A stretch of DNA of 64,000 nt from Verrucomicrobiaceae bacterium (GCA_016795485.1 JAEUHM010000058.1:124001-188000); one strand, 5' to 3'; numbered from the stretch's first letter, positions 54,301 through 63,922 are shown. Numbers and translations: made by a program. Notes: a model not told the origin generated them from the sequence alone.

Positions 54301-55549
54301 AGCGGAGCTGGCGCATGGCCTCCAGCAGGGCGCCATTGCTGAGCTGGGCGGTGTCGAGGTCCGGGCACTGATGCAGGGCAAATAGACCGCCGAGGGCAGG
54401 TAGGGCCAGCCGTGGCTCTCCCGCTGCCAGGGCACGGAAGGCGACGGTCATGGCGGCCCAGAGGTCGGTGTGGGCATCCGCCGCTGCCCGGCGCAGGCAG
54501 CGGGAACGCAGGCGGCGGAGGGAGTAGCCAGACTCATAGAGCTTTCGGTGCTCCGGCGACGAGGAAGGCGGATGGAGGAGGTTTCTTTCCTCGGCACAGA
54601 AGAGAAATAGCCAGCGGTAGATGAGGCGGAGGAGCTGGTTGAAGAGGTCATCTTTGCTCAATCGCTGTTGGAGCAAGGCGTCACGCAGGGCTTGATTGGC
54701 CGGGTGGGAGATGAAGCCACTGCCGAGGGTGATGAGGGCGCTCTCGACGCTGGTGCGCAGGCTTTCGCGGACGCGGCTGCCGAGATCGAGCCCGGCCTTC
54801 CGCCATTCTTCCCAAACGCAGCCGTTCGCTGCTGAAACGGTGGCGCGGGTGGCGTGCAGAATGCGCCAGAGGGCGCGGAAGTCGGCAAAGCGACCGCCCT
54901 GGGTGTCTGGATGCAAAATGGCAGCTAGGTTGAACTCCAGAAAGCGCGGCTGGGTGAGGGAGTCTGAGTCGCGAATGAGGCGAAGGGCGTGGCCGTTTGT
55001 GATGATGGCCCAGGCGGCGCGTGGTTCAGCATTGATGTATTGCTGGGCGAGCTGGCCGGGAGTTCGTTTCCTGCTGCCGCTGCCTTGGATGCCGAAGCTG
55101 AGGCTGGACTCGTCCAAGCCCACGCCTGCGGCGGCGATGACGATGGGCAGCGTGCCCGCGCTAGCCTGAGCGGTGATGGGGTAGCTAAGATCGTGAAGGG
55201 TGATCGGGGCCGTCAGCAGGCTGAAGTCCTCATAACCGAGGCAGCTTTTTAGCAGGGTGGTGACGAAGCGGCGGGTGGCCTCGATGTCGAGCCGCTGGTG
55301 GAACTCGGCATACTCGGCGGTGGCGATGCGGAAGGCGCGGCTGATTTCGTCATCCAGGCGGAGGCCCTTCGGGATGCGGTAGTCAGCCTCGGATTGATGG
55401 GAACCCTGCCCACGGGTGACTTTTTCCAACTCTGCCGGAACAAACAGGCTACCTTCCAGATGGATGCTGTCAAAGGGCAGCGAGTCCACCGGGCGGCGAC
55501 GTGCCCGTGGAGCGGTGGGAGTGGTGCGGGCTGCTTTTTTGGCGGGCAT
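51365..55549 (-). CDS. Large Eco57I-type DNA adenine methyltransferase / restriction-like protein (1,394 residues)
   Basis: From ATG 55549. Motif I CDPSCGSGHFLLAAARRL is near residue 525, and motif IV LGNPPWDSILF near 832 identifies an N6-adenine methyltransferase. About 520 N-terminal residues of specificity- or nuclease-like sequence and a long C-terminal region (TRD-like) resemble type IIG/PglX/DrmMI proteins. Between the motifs lie low-complexity inserts (PPPAPAPTKKAKQPRTKNQE) and, in the DNA, an A8 run at 53394-53401 on the coding strand. It starts 11 bases after the SNF2 gene. Its extreme C-terminus is duplicated in the pseudogene at 45060. Confidence 0.85.
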   Translation of the reverse strand: MPAKKAARTTPTAPRARRRPVDSLPFDSIHLEGSLFVPAELEKVTRGQGSHQSEADYRIPKGLRLDDEISRAFRIATAEYAEFHQRLDIEATRRFVTTLLKSCLGYEDFSLLTAPITLHDLSYPITAQASAGTLPIVIAAAGVGLDESSLSFGIQGSGSRKRTPGQLAQQYINAEPRAAWAIITNGHALRLIRDSDSLTQPRFLEFNLAAILHPDTQGGRFADFRALWRILHATRATVSAANGCVWEEWRKAGLDLGSRVRESLRTSVESALITLGSGFISHPANQALRDALLQQRLSKDDLFNQLLRLIYRWLFLFCAEERNLLHPPSSSPEHRKLYESGYSLRRLRSRCLRRAAADAHTDLWAAMTVAFRALAAGEPRLALPALGGLFALHQCPDLDTAQLSNGALLEAMRQLRWSRATGPLSAVDYRNMGPEELGSIYESLLELVPSLDLTTRRFGFVGLTEEGSTSGNARKTTGSYYTPDSLVQELIKSALDPVIADRLAAQPDRPIDALLSITVCDPSCGSGHFLLAAARRLAEKLAELRAPDGGVRPDDYRHALREVASRCLYGVDINPMAVELCRVALWLETVDPGKPLGFLNHHIRTGNSLLGTTPDLIAAGLPDDTFTAIEGDDKTACAELKKRNKKEREGFGPLFEQEEQTIRDRLRHAATQIEAMDDSQPAALQEKEAAFTTSETAPEYRHAKLLADLWCAAFVIKKNYPVAAGESEISNPQSQIAQPIEGQLLHTQDELFGQPPPAPAPTKKAKQPRTKNQEQGTPSGITTAHLRNFVQGQALPEALEKEVTQLASQYRFFHWHLAFPQVFDQGGFDCILGNPPWDSILFREEEFFASNRPEIANASTAAVRKRLIASLEHEAPSLFAAYLNGLREINAVNNFVRTSQRFPLCGVGRVNLFALFAECARTVVGDHGRVGQILPSGIATDDSTKLFFQAVIDDGQLVSFFDFENREAIFPSVHRSYKFSIVTLRGGRRTTGEAPANFVFFATRIDHLADPNRQFTLSGEEIATLNPETKTCPIFRTLSDAELTKAVYRRLSVLAKTDWSPELRRFLNSADDSRHFLTQAGEGLLPLYEGKYFHHYDHRWMTHDGREERQIDDPEKTDPFFYSHTRFWFSRSDATRRFGDNWKRSWTLAWRDITNATNERSFISTVVPSLAIPDTAKVLLVKDKVAQQLPSLIANMGSFAFDFVARQKIGGMHMSAFIVSQLPVVSVATYAQPCPWANDPKSEIPNPPSLRDWLLPRVLELTYTAWDLEAFASDCGWSGPPFRWDEERRFLLRCELDAAFFHLYLGPQSEWQQQPEALTRAFPTPRQAVSYIMDTFPIVKRKDETKHGHYRTQQTILQIYDALGESMQSGTPYRTLLTPPPADPACCHSARDAH

Positions 55550-55560
55550 GAAAGGGGAAA

Positions 55561-58392
55561 CTACAGGTCAGAGGGTAAGAGAACAGCCACGCCTAGGTTG
55601 TCCACAGGAAGGCAGGCGGTGACTTGGTAGGAGCCGTAGGCTTTGCTGGCCTGGCGCACGCGTTGGTGGTCGGCCAGCAGGGCCTCGGCACGCTCATGGG
55701 CGATCTGCTCCAAGTGAGGCTGCTGTGTGAGCAGGAAATCGAGCGTGGCCTGGATCTGGCGCTGGGCGATGTCGGGCGCGATCTGGGCTGAAGGTGCGGC
55801 AGTGAGCAGCGGGAGTGTTTCCTCCTGGCTGAGCCAACGCGGAGAGGAGCGGCCTTCTACTGCTAGGGTGACACACTCCTCGGCCATGAGGCGCTGCTCA
55901 CCGCTGGTGATGCGGCGTGCATGAAGCTGGTGCCGCAGGCGCAGGGTGACGATGCTGGTGACCTTTTTCACGGCGCTGGTGATCATCGCCGCTGAGCGTG
56001 CGGCATGGCCTGGCTGAGCACCGGAGAGGCAGCCCTCCAGCATAACATCTGCGAGGATGGTGACGAGAGGATGGGTGCGGTGGATGAAGGCAGCCTGGGC
56101 TGGCGGCGGGTAGTGAAACGAGATGGCGGAGACATCTGCGAGGTCTGCCTGCTCCAGCCGCTCACGCACGACGGGCGGGAAATGTGCTGGATTCAGCCGC
56201 CACACGTTCTCCGCCGCCGTGAGTGGCACTCCGAGGCGCACTGCGGAAAGCCGGAGGAAGCGCAGCACATCGTGGTCGCCCCCAAGGCAGGCGAGCTGCT
56301 TTTGCCAGTCCGGCAGGACATCGGCGGGCTTCAGGCTGCGCTGGGCGAAGATGGTGCGGTTGGCCTTGGCGAGCCTGGCGGCGTCCTTCCATTGGGCCTC
56401 AAGCTCGGCGATGGCGGGATCAGAGTCGCCAAAGTCGAGGGATAGCTGCCGTGCTTTTTCCGGGGCAGACTGGCGCTTGCGGAGCAGGATGGATTTGATG
56501 ACGGCCTGGTTGATGCGCTTTTCATCGGCTGGCAGTGGCACGGTGATGCCGAGTTCTTTGCGGATTTCCTCGGCCTTGCGGAGGATGACATTGAGGATGA
56601 AGCCATCGACGGGATTGTCCTCGCCGTAGAGCATGGTGGCGCGGACTTCGGGTGCTCTTTGACCAAAGCGGTCCACACGGCCCTCCCGCTGCTCATGGCG
56701 GGTGGGATTCCAGGCGAGGTCGTAGTGAACGACGGCGGTGAAGTGCTCCTGGAGATTGATGCCCTCCGAAAGGCAGTCGGTGGCGACGAGCACACGCTTC
56801 TCCGCATCTCCGAGGGCGAGGACACGCTCCTTGCGCTCCTCGGGCGGGTATTCACCGGTCACTGCATCGAGAATGACCTGGGCTGGCAGAGCCTCGGCAA
56901 GGTGCTCCATCACATAGTGCGCGGTGGCGATGTAGCGGCAAAAAATGACGGGGTGGAAGCCCTCGCCGATGAGCTGCTTCACATGGGTGATGAGTTTGTC
57001 CAGCTTCGGGTCAGACTTGGGGCCTTGTAGGGCAGTGGCGGTGGCGATGAGCTTTTTTAAGTGAGCGGTTTCTTCATCCACGAGAGCACCGGGCTCGATG
57101 TCGCTGATGGTGAAGTCGGACTCGGAGCCATCACTCAGATGCTCGTCACCGGTGTAGGCATCATCTTCCGCCATAGCCGCACTGCACTCCAAAGACTGGC
57201 CTTCCAGACGTGTGTGGAGGGATTTGATGGCCGAGGCAGGCGAGGAAGAGACACAACGTAGCAAGGCCAGCGTGGCATACCAGATGAGGCGGGCTTGCTC
57301 GCCTTTCTGCTGCTCGGCACGCAGGGCCTGCTCCACGGTGTAGTTCATCACATCGTCGAAAAAAGCACCCCATGCACCCGTGAGACGGTAGGTGATCTCC
57401 AGGGTCTTCCTTTGCGAGAAAACGCGGGAGTCCTGCCATTCCTCGATGTCACGCCGACGGCGCTGGACAAAGTAGGCGGCGAGTTCCTCGCGGAGCTTTT
57501 TATGATCGGAGTCCTGAGCTTCGGCAAGCAGGGCAAAGTCCGGGCGCAAAAGAGAGAGCAGATTGGCAAAGGCCTGGCTGTCCCCCGAGTGAGGCGTGGC
57601 GGTGAGGAAGACCATGTGGCGCAGATCACGCTCTGCGAGACGCCTGAGCAGCTCAAAGCGGAGCTGCTTGCCCACGCCTGCGGCGGCGCAGGTGTGAGCC
57701 TCGTCCACGATGAGGAAGTCGGGGGCGATGGCGAGGAAGTGCTCGCGGTTTCGCTCGGTTTTGATGTAGTCGAGGCTGACGACGAGAATCTCGAAGTGGT
57801 CAAAGAGACTGAGGTGATCCGGCTTCTCTTTTTCCAACCGGGAGACATTGGCCGGCGTCAAAGCGGCGGCGCGGAGGTGAAAGCGGTCCCAAAGCTCCCC
57901 CTGCCACTGCTCGACAAGGTGCGGCGGGCACAAAATGGCCGCTTGAAAGATCTCCCCGCGATCCCGCATCTCCCGCAGGATGAGTCCGGCCTCAATGGTT
58001 TTGCCGATCCCGACATCATCCGCCACGAGCAGGCGCACGGTGGGCTGCTTCAGCGCCATGAGCAGCGGCACAAGCTGGTAGGCGCGTGGCTCGAAGGCGA
58101 TGTTCCCAAACGACCGAAACGGTCCCGCGCCACTGCGGAGCTTCAACAGCGTGGCATCACGAAAAAGTGAATAGGACTCGTAGCTGCCAAAAGCTGCCGG
58201 ATCAGGGGCGGGAAAGGTAGCCGGGGACACTGGCTGCATTTCCAAGTCTGGAATAAGCAGTGTCACATCCTCATCCGAGCCACCGAGGGGGCGCAGCCAG
58301 AGTGTGGCATCCGAGGAACCAGGTTGAACCACCCATTCCCGCCCACGGGCGGAGACAAGGGTGCCAGGCATGAAAGCAGAATCAGAAGGCAT
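55561..58392 (-). CDS. SNF2-family helicase (DrmD-like)
   Basis: 943 residues from ATG 58392. Helicase motifs are LVADDVGIGKTIEAGLIL (Walker A, about residue 129), FLIVDEAHTC (DEAH box, about 229), VFLTATPHSG (motif III), and in the C-terminal lobe VATDCLSEGINLQEH and NPTRHEQREGRVDRFGQ (motifs V and VI). This is the RapA/DrmD-like SNF2 group, a DNA-stimulated ATPase. It lies 20 bases after the large DUF1998 helicase and 11 before the methyltransferase. That fits DISARM class 1, where such a helicase accompanies the adenine methyltransferase. Confidence 0.85.
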   Translation of the reverse strand: MPSDSAFMPGTLVSARGREWVVQPGSSDATLWLRPLGGSDEDVTLLIPDLEMQPVSPATFPAPDPAAFGSYESYSLFRDATLLKLRSGAGPFRSFGNIAFEPRAYQLVPLLMALKQPTVRLLVADDVGIGKTIEAGLILREMRDRGEIFQAAILCPPHLVEQWQGELWDRFHLRAAALTPANVSRLEKEKPDHLSLFDHFEILVVSLDYIKTERNREHFLAIAPDFLIVDEAHTCAAAGVGKQLRFELLRRLAERDLRHMVFLTATPHSGDSQAFANLLSLLRPDFALLAEAQDSDHKKLREELAAYFVQRRRRDIEEWQDSRVFSQRKTLEITYRLTGAWGAFFDDVMNYTVEQALRAEQQKGEQARLIWYATLALLRCVSSSPASAIKSLHTRLEGQSLECSAAMAEDDAYTGDEHLSDGSESDFTISDIEPGALVDEETAHLKKLIATATALQGPKSDPKLDKLITHVKQLIGEGFHPVIFCRYIATAHYVMEHLAEALPAQVILDAVTGEYPPEERKERVLALGDAEKRVLVATDCLSEGINLQEHFTAVVHYDLAWNPTRHEQREGRVDRFGQRAPEVRATMLYGEDNPVDGFILNVILRKAEEIRKELGITVPLPADEKRINQAVIKSILLRKRQSAPEKARQLSLDFGDSDPAIAELEAQWKDAARLAKANRTIFAQRSLKPADVLPDWQKQLACLGGDHDVLRFLRLSAVRLGVPLTAAENVWRLNPAHFPPVVRERLEQADLADVSAISFHYPPPAQAAFIHRTHPLVTILADVMLEGCLSGAQPGHAARSAAMITSAVKKVTSIVTLRLRHQLHARRITSGEQRLMAEECVTLAVEGRSSPRWLSQEETLPLLTAAPSAQIAPDIAQRQIQATLDFLLTQQPHLEQIAHERAEALLADHQRVRQASKAYGSYQVTACLPVDNLGVAVLLPSDL

Positions 58393-58412
58393 TTAGGAGC
58401 GAGTCAGGAAGG

Positions 58413-61400
58413 CTAAAGCAGGGACGGATAGGCGGCGAGAAAAGCGGCCCACTGTTCACGATCTGAAGGCAGCACGAGAACATGCCAACCACTATCCACA
58501 GCGTAGTCCATCACCGCATCTGCCACCGGAGACAGAAACACCAGGAGGCGTTCAGAATCATAGACGGCTGGCACGACGACGGAGGCATCCAGAATGGGCA
58601 GGTTTTCCCGATCTGGCGGCCGGTGGCCGTTTTGGCTCATCCAGGCGGTGAACGTGGAGCCGGCTGTGTTTTCGGCAGGTTTTGAATCGGTGGCAGAACG
58701 GCCATTCGCCAGCCCGACGAGGAACTCGATGGCCTGGGGATCACGGCGGTTGATTTCCTTGTGGTCAGGTTGGTTGTAATAGGAGAGCAGGCAGCGGTAA
58801 CAGCCTGCCTCACACTCGTGCTCCTTCGACGAGCCTGCGAGATCGACGAGATCAGCCAGCGTGAAGGCCGCCCGGTCTGGCAACTCAAAGTGCATGATCT
58901 TCAAAGCCTCACGGGCGACCTGCGAAAGCATCGTTTCATCTTCCAGCAGCCTGATGAGCACCCCCGCCCCGCCTTCAGACGCCTCATAGATGAGCAGCGA
59001 CTTTCGCAGAGACGCGAGAGGCAGAGGCTCAGTGAGAATCTCCGATGCCTCCACCTGGAAGGATTGTTCGATGGCCCGGTTCAAGGCCGCCTGGAGTGTC
59101 GCCATCGTAGAAAGGGAGAGCGGCTGCTCAGGCGTAAGCAGGAGGATGTTCTTGGTGTCCTCCACATACGGCACGATGCATTGTGGTGCGACTTTGCTCT
59201 TCTCCTCAGGGTCTTCGTCTGCACCATCCCGCTCCTCGACTTCGGCTTTGCTCCAATAACCGGTCATCGGATTGATGTTGAAGCCGAGGCGAGCCTTATC
59301 CTTCCTCCGCCGCCAGCCACGATTGATGCGCCACAAGCGGGCAGAAGGTGAGTAGGTGAGGCGGGCCAGCACATCTCCCGCAATCGTGTGAATGACTTTT
59401 TTGGTCAGGTCAATGCGTCCGCCCGCACCTGCCAGGTAGTGATAGGCCGTGACGATCTCGAAGCCCTGACGCTGGCGATCCTCATCATTCACGGAGATGC
59501 GCTCCACAGCGCGTGTCTCCACGGTTTCGATGCGGTAGAGACTGCGGACGTGGGACTCGGGTGTCAGCGGCTGCTGGCAGCCGTGGCATAAATCCGCAGT
59601 TGGCTCCGGCTGCGCTTCAGTGCCCCAGTGACCATAGCCGCAGGCGTCACAGACACGCGCCTGGAGGGTGGGAAGCTCAGTGCTGACATTCGACGTGCCG
59701 GTGGCATTGAGTTTGGCTTTATAGACGCGAAACATCCTGCCACGGTGGTAGATGAGGCTGCGCGGGCCGAACTCCGAAAGGGCCAGGAAGCGCGGGCGGC
59801 TAACCATGTTGCCCTCATCTTCAGCGGCCCCAGTTTTCCCAACCGCAGGTAGCCATGCCATGAGCGGCAATCGGGGGAAATTGTATCCCGGCAGGAAGCC
59901 TTGGCTGGCGAGGTAGCGGAAAGTGTAGAAGTCGTTGTTCTGGCCTCCGCGCTCGCGGAGAAGAAGATTGAGCTGAGCATGGGCGTCATTTCGCCGGCGG
60001 TTGGCATTGTCCCTCTCTAACTGTGCATAAGCCGGGCTGTCTGCGATGGCTGAAGCGCGGCTCAACTGCTCCCGCGTGGCCTTGTAGAGCTGCCGCCAGC
60101 GGTCGAGGGCGATATTAAAAGCGGCAGGGCTGTCCTGGATGACTTGTTGAATGAAATTGTGGTGAAACCATGGGCAAGTCTCGACCGATGGTCGAATCTG
60201 CTCGAAAAAAGAGGTCGCTGCGGATCGAGCACGCTCGGCTGCCGCACTGGATGCCACAGCCTCTCTGACCTCCGGCACCAGTGGCAAGTCTTCATGCTCC
60301 AGGTCCAGCATCGGGCGAATGGCGGTCGGGATGGAGTAATGCAGCGAGGCCAGCCAGATGGCATGGATATGGCTTTCAACGAGTTCGCGGTTGGCGAGAT
60401 CGAGCGTCGGTGGCTTCACCACACCTTGGACCATTTGATCCACGTGGTGGAAAAACCACTGATCATGAGGGCTCTGAGCCGCTGCGTAGGTAAGGACCAA
60501 AGCTGCCTGACCGGAGCGTCCAGCTCGTCCGCTGCGCTGAGCATAATTGGCCGGGGCAGGCGGCACATTGCGCATATACACAGTATTGAGCGCGGAGATG
60601 TCCACACCAAGCTCCATGGTGGGTGAGCAATACAGGATAGGCAGACGGCTGAGATGACGGCCAGGGAAGCGATCACTCCACCATTGTTGATCCTGTCTTG
60701 AACCACGAAAGCGGGCCTCAAGAATCTTGCGGGTATCTGCATCCACCTGGGCGGTGTGCTCTTGCGCCTCAAACTCATACAAGGAGTGCCGCTCTTGTAG
60801 CAAAAGCGAGGCGGTGCTGTCGTAAAGATCGCGGAAGAAGACGTTTGCACGGCTGCCTTTTTCCGTTGGCGTAGGATTGAGCCGCCATTGAAGAATGCTG
60901 TCACTGAGAGACCAGCCATAGACATGTGGAGCTACTTCCTCCTGCCTGAGGCAGCCTACGCGGTCACTACTGCAAACGAGCAGCAGGCAGCGGATGACCT
61001 CGCTAATCTGAGTGGGATTCAACTCTTTAATGCCTGAGGGAAGCTCCTGATGGTAACGAATCGCTCTGACAAGACGTGATCGGGCACCACCTCCGACGAG
61101 GTCCATCCTTTTCGCTTTGCCTCGAACCTCCGGGCGTGGATCAACAATCAAGTATTTCGTGGTGCGAAGCTGATCCGTCTCCAAGCGCCAGCGCTCGGCC
61201 AGTTTGATGTTGCCACTGTTTTTGTGGTGTTCCTGGTCGATGATGCTGAAGTATCCTGACTGGATGCAAAGATCCCTCACCATGGAGTCAAAAATGAGGC
61301 GCAAGAGCGTGGCTCTCGTCTCCGGCGTGAGGCCAGTCACAATACCCCAGGCAGTCTCATCATAGGCTCCGCTTCCAGGAGGCCGGGCCGGGTTGAAAAA

Positions 61401-63662
61401 CTCACCACTGGCGGCTATTTCAGTAAGGTCGAGATAATCGAGGGTGATGAGGTCAAGCTGGAGGAGGTTGGGATTGTTGAAGCGCCAGCCTTTGCGGACA
61501 TCCGCCAGTAAGCGGTAACCAAGGGCAAAGCGGATGGCTCTCTGTGCCGTCTGCCACTCCACGCCAAAGGCAGTGGGCTGCTCCATGAATTCACGGAGGT
61601 ATTCGATGCTCTTCCTGTCGAACTTTAGCACACGCAGGGTTGCCTCCATTAACTCATGCAGACCGAGGCAGCCACCGGCAGCTTTCAGTGCTGCCACTGA
61701 GGCGCTGCGCAGGAGCACGAGAAAGTGAAAGTCATTGAAATGGCCTGCCTGAAGTGCCGCGTCCTGACGGTTGTCGGTGAAACCAAGCAGCTTCCTAAAG
61801 TCGGAAGCACCTTCCTTCACATCGCTCTGAAAGTGCTGCCGTAGAATCGCGAGGGAAAGGATAGTGGTGGCGGAAGAACGGCCTTCACCTGAAAGGCTCG
61901 CGAGACGGTTGATGTCCCGGCCATGCGCTGTGTGTTCGTGTCCGCAGTTCAGGCAGAAGCGAAACTTGCCAGGGATGAACCAGTATTCTCCACCACCCAC
62001 GCCACAACTGCCATCAGGCTCCACTTGCACAGGAACAGGAACGCAGGGCTTGTAGGTCTGCTTCACTTCAATCTTGCCTTTGCGCTCCTCAAGCCAAGAC
62101 TCTGGTAAATCCTCCTTCACGCCGCCAAAGGCCTCTTCGGAGATGAGCGCCGATTTCGGAACTAAAAAACCAGCTCCATTTTCCGCCTCTGGCCCGCCAG
62201 TTTCATCAATTTCACGCGGTGAAAAGCCGCCATTTTTGCCCTGCCACACGGGATGATATTCCGCACCGCACTCGCGGCAAAAATGCGTGGCAAAGAGCAA
62301 TACGCCCTCGCCACTGCGGCCTGGTGCGAAGCGCTGGGCCTCCAGTGTAACCACGCGGTTGTGCGGCTCCAACGTGCAATGAACTTTTCCTGGGCCGCTG
62401 ATCCACTGATGGAGCTTGAAGGCGAAGAGTGCTCGGCCGTCGGGTGTCTTCATTTCCTGCGCGGCGATCAGGAAGTCTTCCAGGGCCTGCCGTGCCGTTG
62501 AAGGATCAACCTGGGCATCGAGCGCCAGCAGTTTTGCGGCTTCCGAGATGCTCATGGGTTTAGCCCTTTCAGGTCGGGACTGCCCGCTCATCTTCAGCCC
62601 CAGAGTCAATTCCGTCCAAACCACCAAGGGGTCTTTGCGGAATGCTTCTGTGTCCTGCCAGGCAAAAGGATGGCCCAAACGAGCGCGAAGCATCGGCCTC
62701 ACCGAATTCAGGTCGAGCCCCAGGTCGGTAGCACGCTCCAGGGTCTCCTCGATCACATCGTCCTGTGTGACGGGTGTGCCAAAAAGTTGTGAGGCTACAA
62801 ATGATACCGTCTGTCTGCGATCATCCGACGTGCCCTTACTCGACATCGTGGCAGAGGTGCCAATGCAAACGAGGTTTTTGACTTGAAACCGCTGCCTGAG
62901 CCGACGCACGAGCATCGCAACATCCGCCCCCTGACGCCCGCGATAGGTGTGGAGTTCATCCAGCACGAGGAACTCTAGACCCAGGCAGTTTTGGACGACC
63001 TTCAGATCAACCTCGGGATCGAATCTGGTGAGGATCAACTCCAGCATCATGAAATTCGTCAGCAGAATGTCCGGAGGGTTATTGGCGATCTGCTGCCGCT
63101 CCGAATCGCTCTCCTGTCCGGTATAGCGGGCGATAGTGAGCAATGGATCTGATCCCGAGTTCTTGAGGAACTTTCCCATTTCGTCCACCTGGCTGTTCGC
63201 CAGGGCGTTCATGGGGTAGATGATGATCGCCCGCGTGCGTGGAGCCGGGTCCTTATCCTTCTCCCGGAGAATGTGATCCACGATTGGCAGGAAGAAAGAG
63301 AGCGATTTGCCTGACCCCGTCCCCGTCGTCACCACGAAGCTACGGCGGTATCGAGCCTTGGTAACGGCCTCCATCTGGTGCTTGAAGAGCTGCAACGGCT
63401 GGAGTGTCTCCAGTGACCGTCCTACTCGGAACAGTTTGGCACATCCGGGATGCAGGGTGCCTTCGCTTACCAATTCCGCGACAGACGCAGCTCGCTGATA
63501 GCTTGGATTGATTTGGATCAGCGGCTCCGGCCAGTAGCGCTGGTTAGAGTAAGCTCTTTCTACTTCGTCGCGGATGTCTGTAGCAGAGATGTTGGCGAAG
63601 CTCTTCGAGAACGAGCTATAGCTGTTAATCAGGTCATTTCGGAAGCTGAAGACATCTTGCAT
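58413..63662 (-). CDS. Large DEAD/DEAH helicase with C-terminal DUF1998 (1,749 residues)
   Basis: ATG 63662 (MQDVFSFRNDL) is preferred over a TTG at 63695. Walker A VVTTGTGSGKSLSFF lies near residue 115, DELHTYRGRQGADV (motif II) near 236, and GTSATM follows. The second lobe has SPTMELGVDISALN and AQRSGRAGRSGQ. The C-terminal DUF1998 region carries the Cys cluster CEAGCYRCLLSYYNQPDHK (about 1620). Separate DrmA and DrmB in DISARM, or the giant DruE of Druantia, are the nearest known layouts. It is the first gene of the leftward operon and sits at the right end of the island. Confidence 0.85.
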   Translation of the reverse strand: MQDVFSFRNDLINSYSSFSKSFANISATDIRDEVERAYSNQRYWPEPLIQINPSYQRAASVAELVSEGTLHPGCAKLFRVGRSLETLQPLQLFKHQMEAVTKARYRRSFVVTTGTGSGKSLSFFLPIVDHILREKDKDPAPRTRAIIIYPMNALANSQVDEMGKFLKNSGSDPLLTIARYTGQESDSERQQIANNPPDILLTNFMMLELILTRFDPEVDLKVVQNCLGLEFLVLDELHTYRGRQGADVAMLVRRLRQRFQVKNLVCIGTSATMSSKGTSDDRRQTVSFVASQLFGTPVTQDDVIEETLERATDLGLDLNSVRPMLRARLGHPFAWQDTEAFRKDPLVVWTELTLGLKMSGQSRPERAKPMSISEAAKLLALDAQVDPSTARQALEDFLIAAQEMKTPDGRALFAFKLHQWISGPGKVHCTLEPHNRVVTLEAQRFAPGRSGEGVLLFATHFCRECGAEYHPVWQGKNGGFSPREIDETGGPEAENGAGFLVPKSALISEEAFGGVKEDLPESWLEERKGKIEVKQTYKPCVPVPVQVEPDGSCGVGGGEYWFIPGKFRFCLNCGHEHTAHGRDINRLASLSGEGRSSATTILSLAILRQHFQSDVKEGASDFRKLLGFTDNRQDAALQAGHFNDFHFLVLLRSASVAALKAAGGCLGLHELMEATLRVLKFDRKSIEYLREFMEQPTAFGVEWQTAQRAIRFALGYRLLADVRKGWRFNNPNLLQLDLITLDYLDLTEIAASGEFFNPARPPGSGAYDETAWGIVTGLTPETRATLLRLIFDSMVRDLCIQSGYFSIIDQEHHKNSGNIKLAERWRLETDQLRTTKYLIVDPRPEVRGKAKRMDLVGGGARSRLVRAIRYHQELPSGIKELNPTQISEVIRCLLLVCSSDRVGCLRQEEVAPHVYGWSLSDSILQWRLNPTPTEKGSRANVFFRDLYDSTASLLLQERHSLYEFEAQEHTAQVDADTRKILEARFRGSRQDQQWWSDRFPGRHLSRLPILYCSPTMELGVDISALNTVYMRNVPPAPANYAQRSGRAGRSGQAALVLTYAAAQSPHDQWFFHHVDQMVQGVVKPPTLDLANRELVESHIHAIWLASLHYSIPTAIRPMLDLEHEDLPLVPEVREAVASSAAAERARSAATSFFEQIRPSVETCPWFHHNFIQQVIQDSPAAFNIALDRWRQLYKATREQLSRASAIADSPAYAQLERDNANRRRNDAHAQLNLLLRERGGQNNDFYTFRYLASQGFLPGYNFPRLPLMAWLPAVGKTGAAEDEGNMVSRPRFLALSEFGPRSLIYHRGRMFRVYKAKLNATGTSNVSTELPTLQARVCDACGYGHWGTEAQPEPTADLCHGCQQPLTPESHVRSLYRIETVETRAVERISVNDEDRQRQGFEIVTAYHYLAGAGGRIDLTKKVIHTIAGDVLARLTYSPSARLWRINRGWRRRKDKARLGFNINPMTGYWSKAEVEERDGADEDPEEKSKVAPQCIVPYVEDTKNILLLTPEQPLSLSTMATLQAALNRAIEQSFQVEASEILTEPLPLASLRKSLLIYEASEGGAGVLIRLLEDETMLSQVAREALKIMHFELPDRAAFTLADLVDLAGSSKEHECEAGCYRCLLSYYNQPDHKEINRRDPQAIEFLVGLANGRSATDSKPAENTAGSTFTAWMSQNGHRPPDRENLPILDASVVVPAVYDSERLLVFLSPVADAVMDYAVDSGWHVLVLPSDREQWAAFLAAYPSLL

Positions 63663-63835
63663 TGGAAGGATACGGGAGGGCAGTGTGGCGGCCAAATGAA
63701 ATCAAATCCTAGACCCGATCCTGAACAGAGGTCAATTTTTAGTCACCGCAATGGACGATATTTTCTCAACTTCCGGGGAACTAGCTTTGAATCAAGGCTA
63801 CTGAAAGTTTGACCTTGGGAACAACTGATAACCTC

Positions 63836-63841
63836 ATTATA
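63836..63841 (-). promoter_or_regulatory. Possible -10 element for the leftward defence operon
   Basis: TATAAT on the minus strand, about 174 bases before ATG 63662 and in the only sizeable non-coding stretch upstream of the operon. No convincing -35 hexamer lies at 17 bases, so this is a weak call. Confidence 0.3.
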
Positions 63842-63863
63842 CGCCTCTGACTTTGAAAACACT

Positions 63864-63884
63864 GTTGAGAGTTTTGTTGAGAGT
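63864..63884. repeat. Right paired GTTGAGAGT sites, candidate integrase arm-type sites
   Basis: Two direct copies of GTTGAGAGT with a 12-base period, as at 9780-9800. The two 21-base units differ only at two spacer bases (GC left, TT right). They lie 38 bases inside the right attachment core. Confidence 0.5.
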
Positions 63885-63922
63885 TAGGCGACACTTGGCC
63901 CTGGAACCTCGCATTTTCAAGG

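Noticed and set aside
51365..55549. BREX PglX identity for the methyltransferase
   Set aside because: No BREX partners (PglZ, BrxC, BrxL) are present; the SNF2 and DUF1998 neighbours point to a DISARM- or Druantia-like setting.
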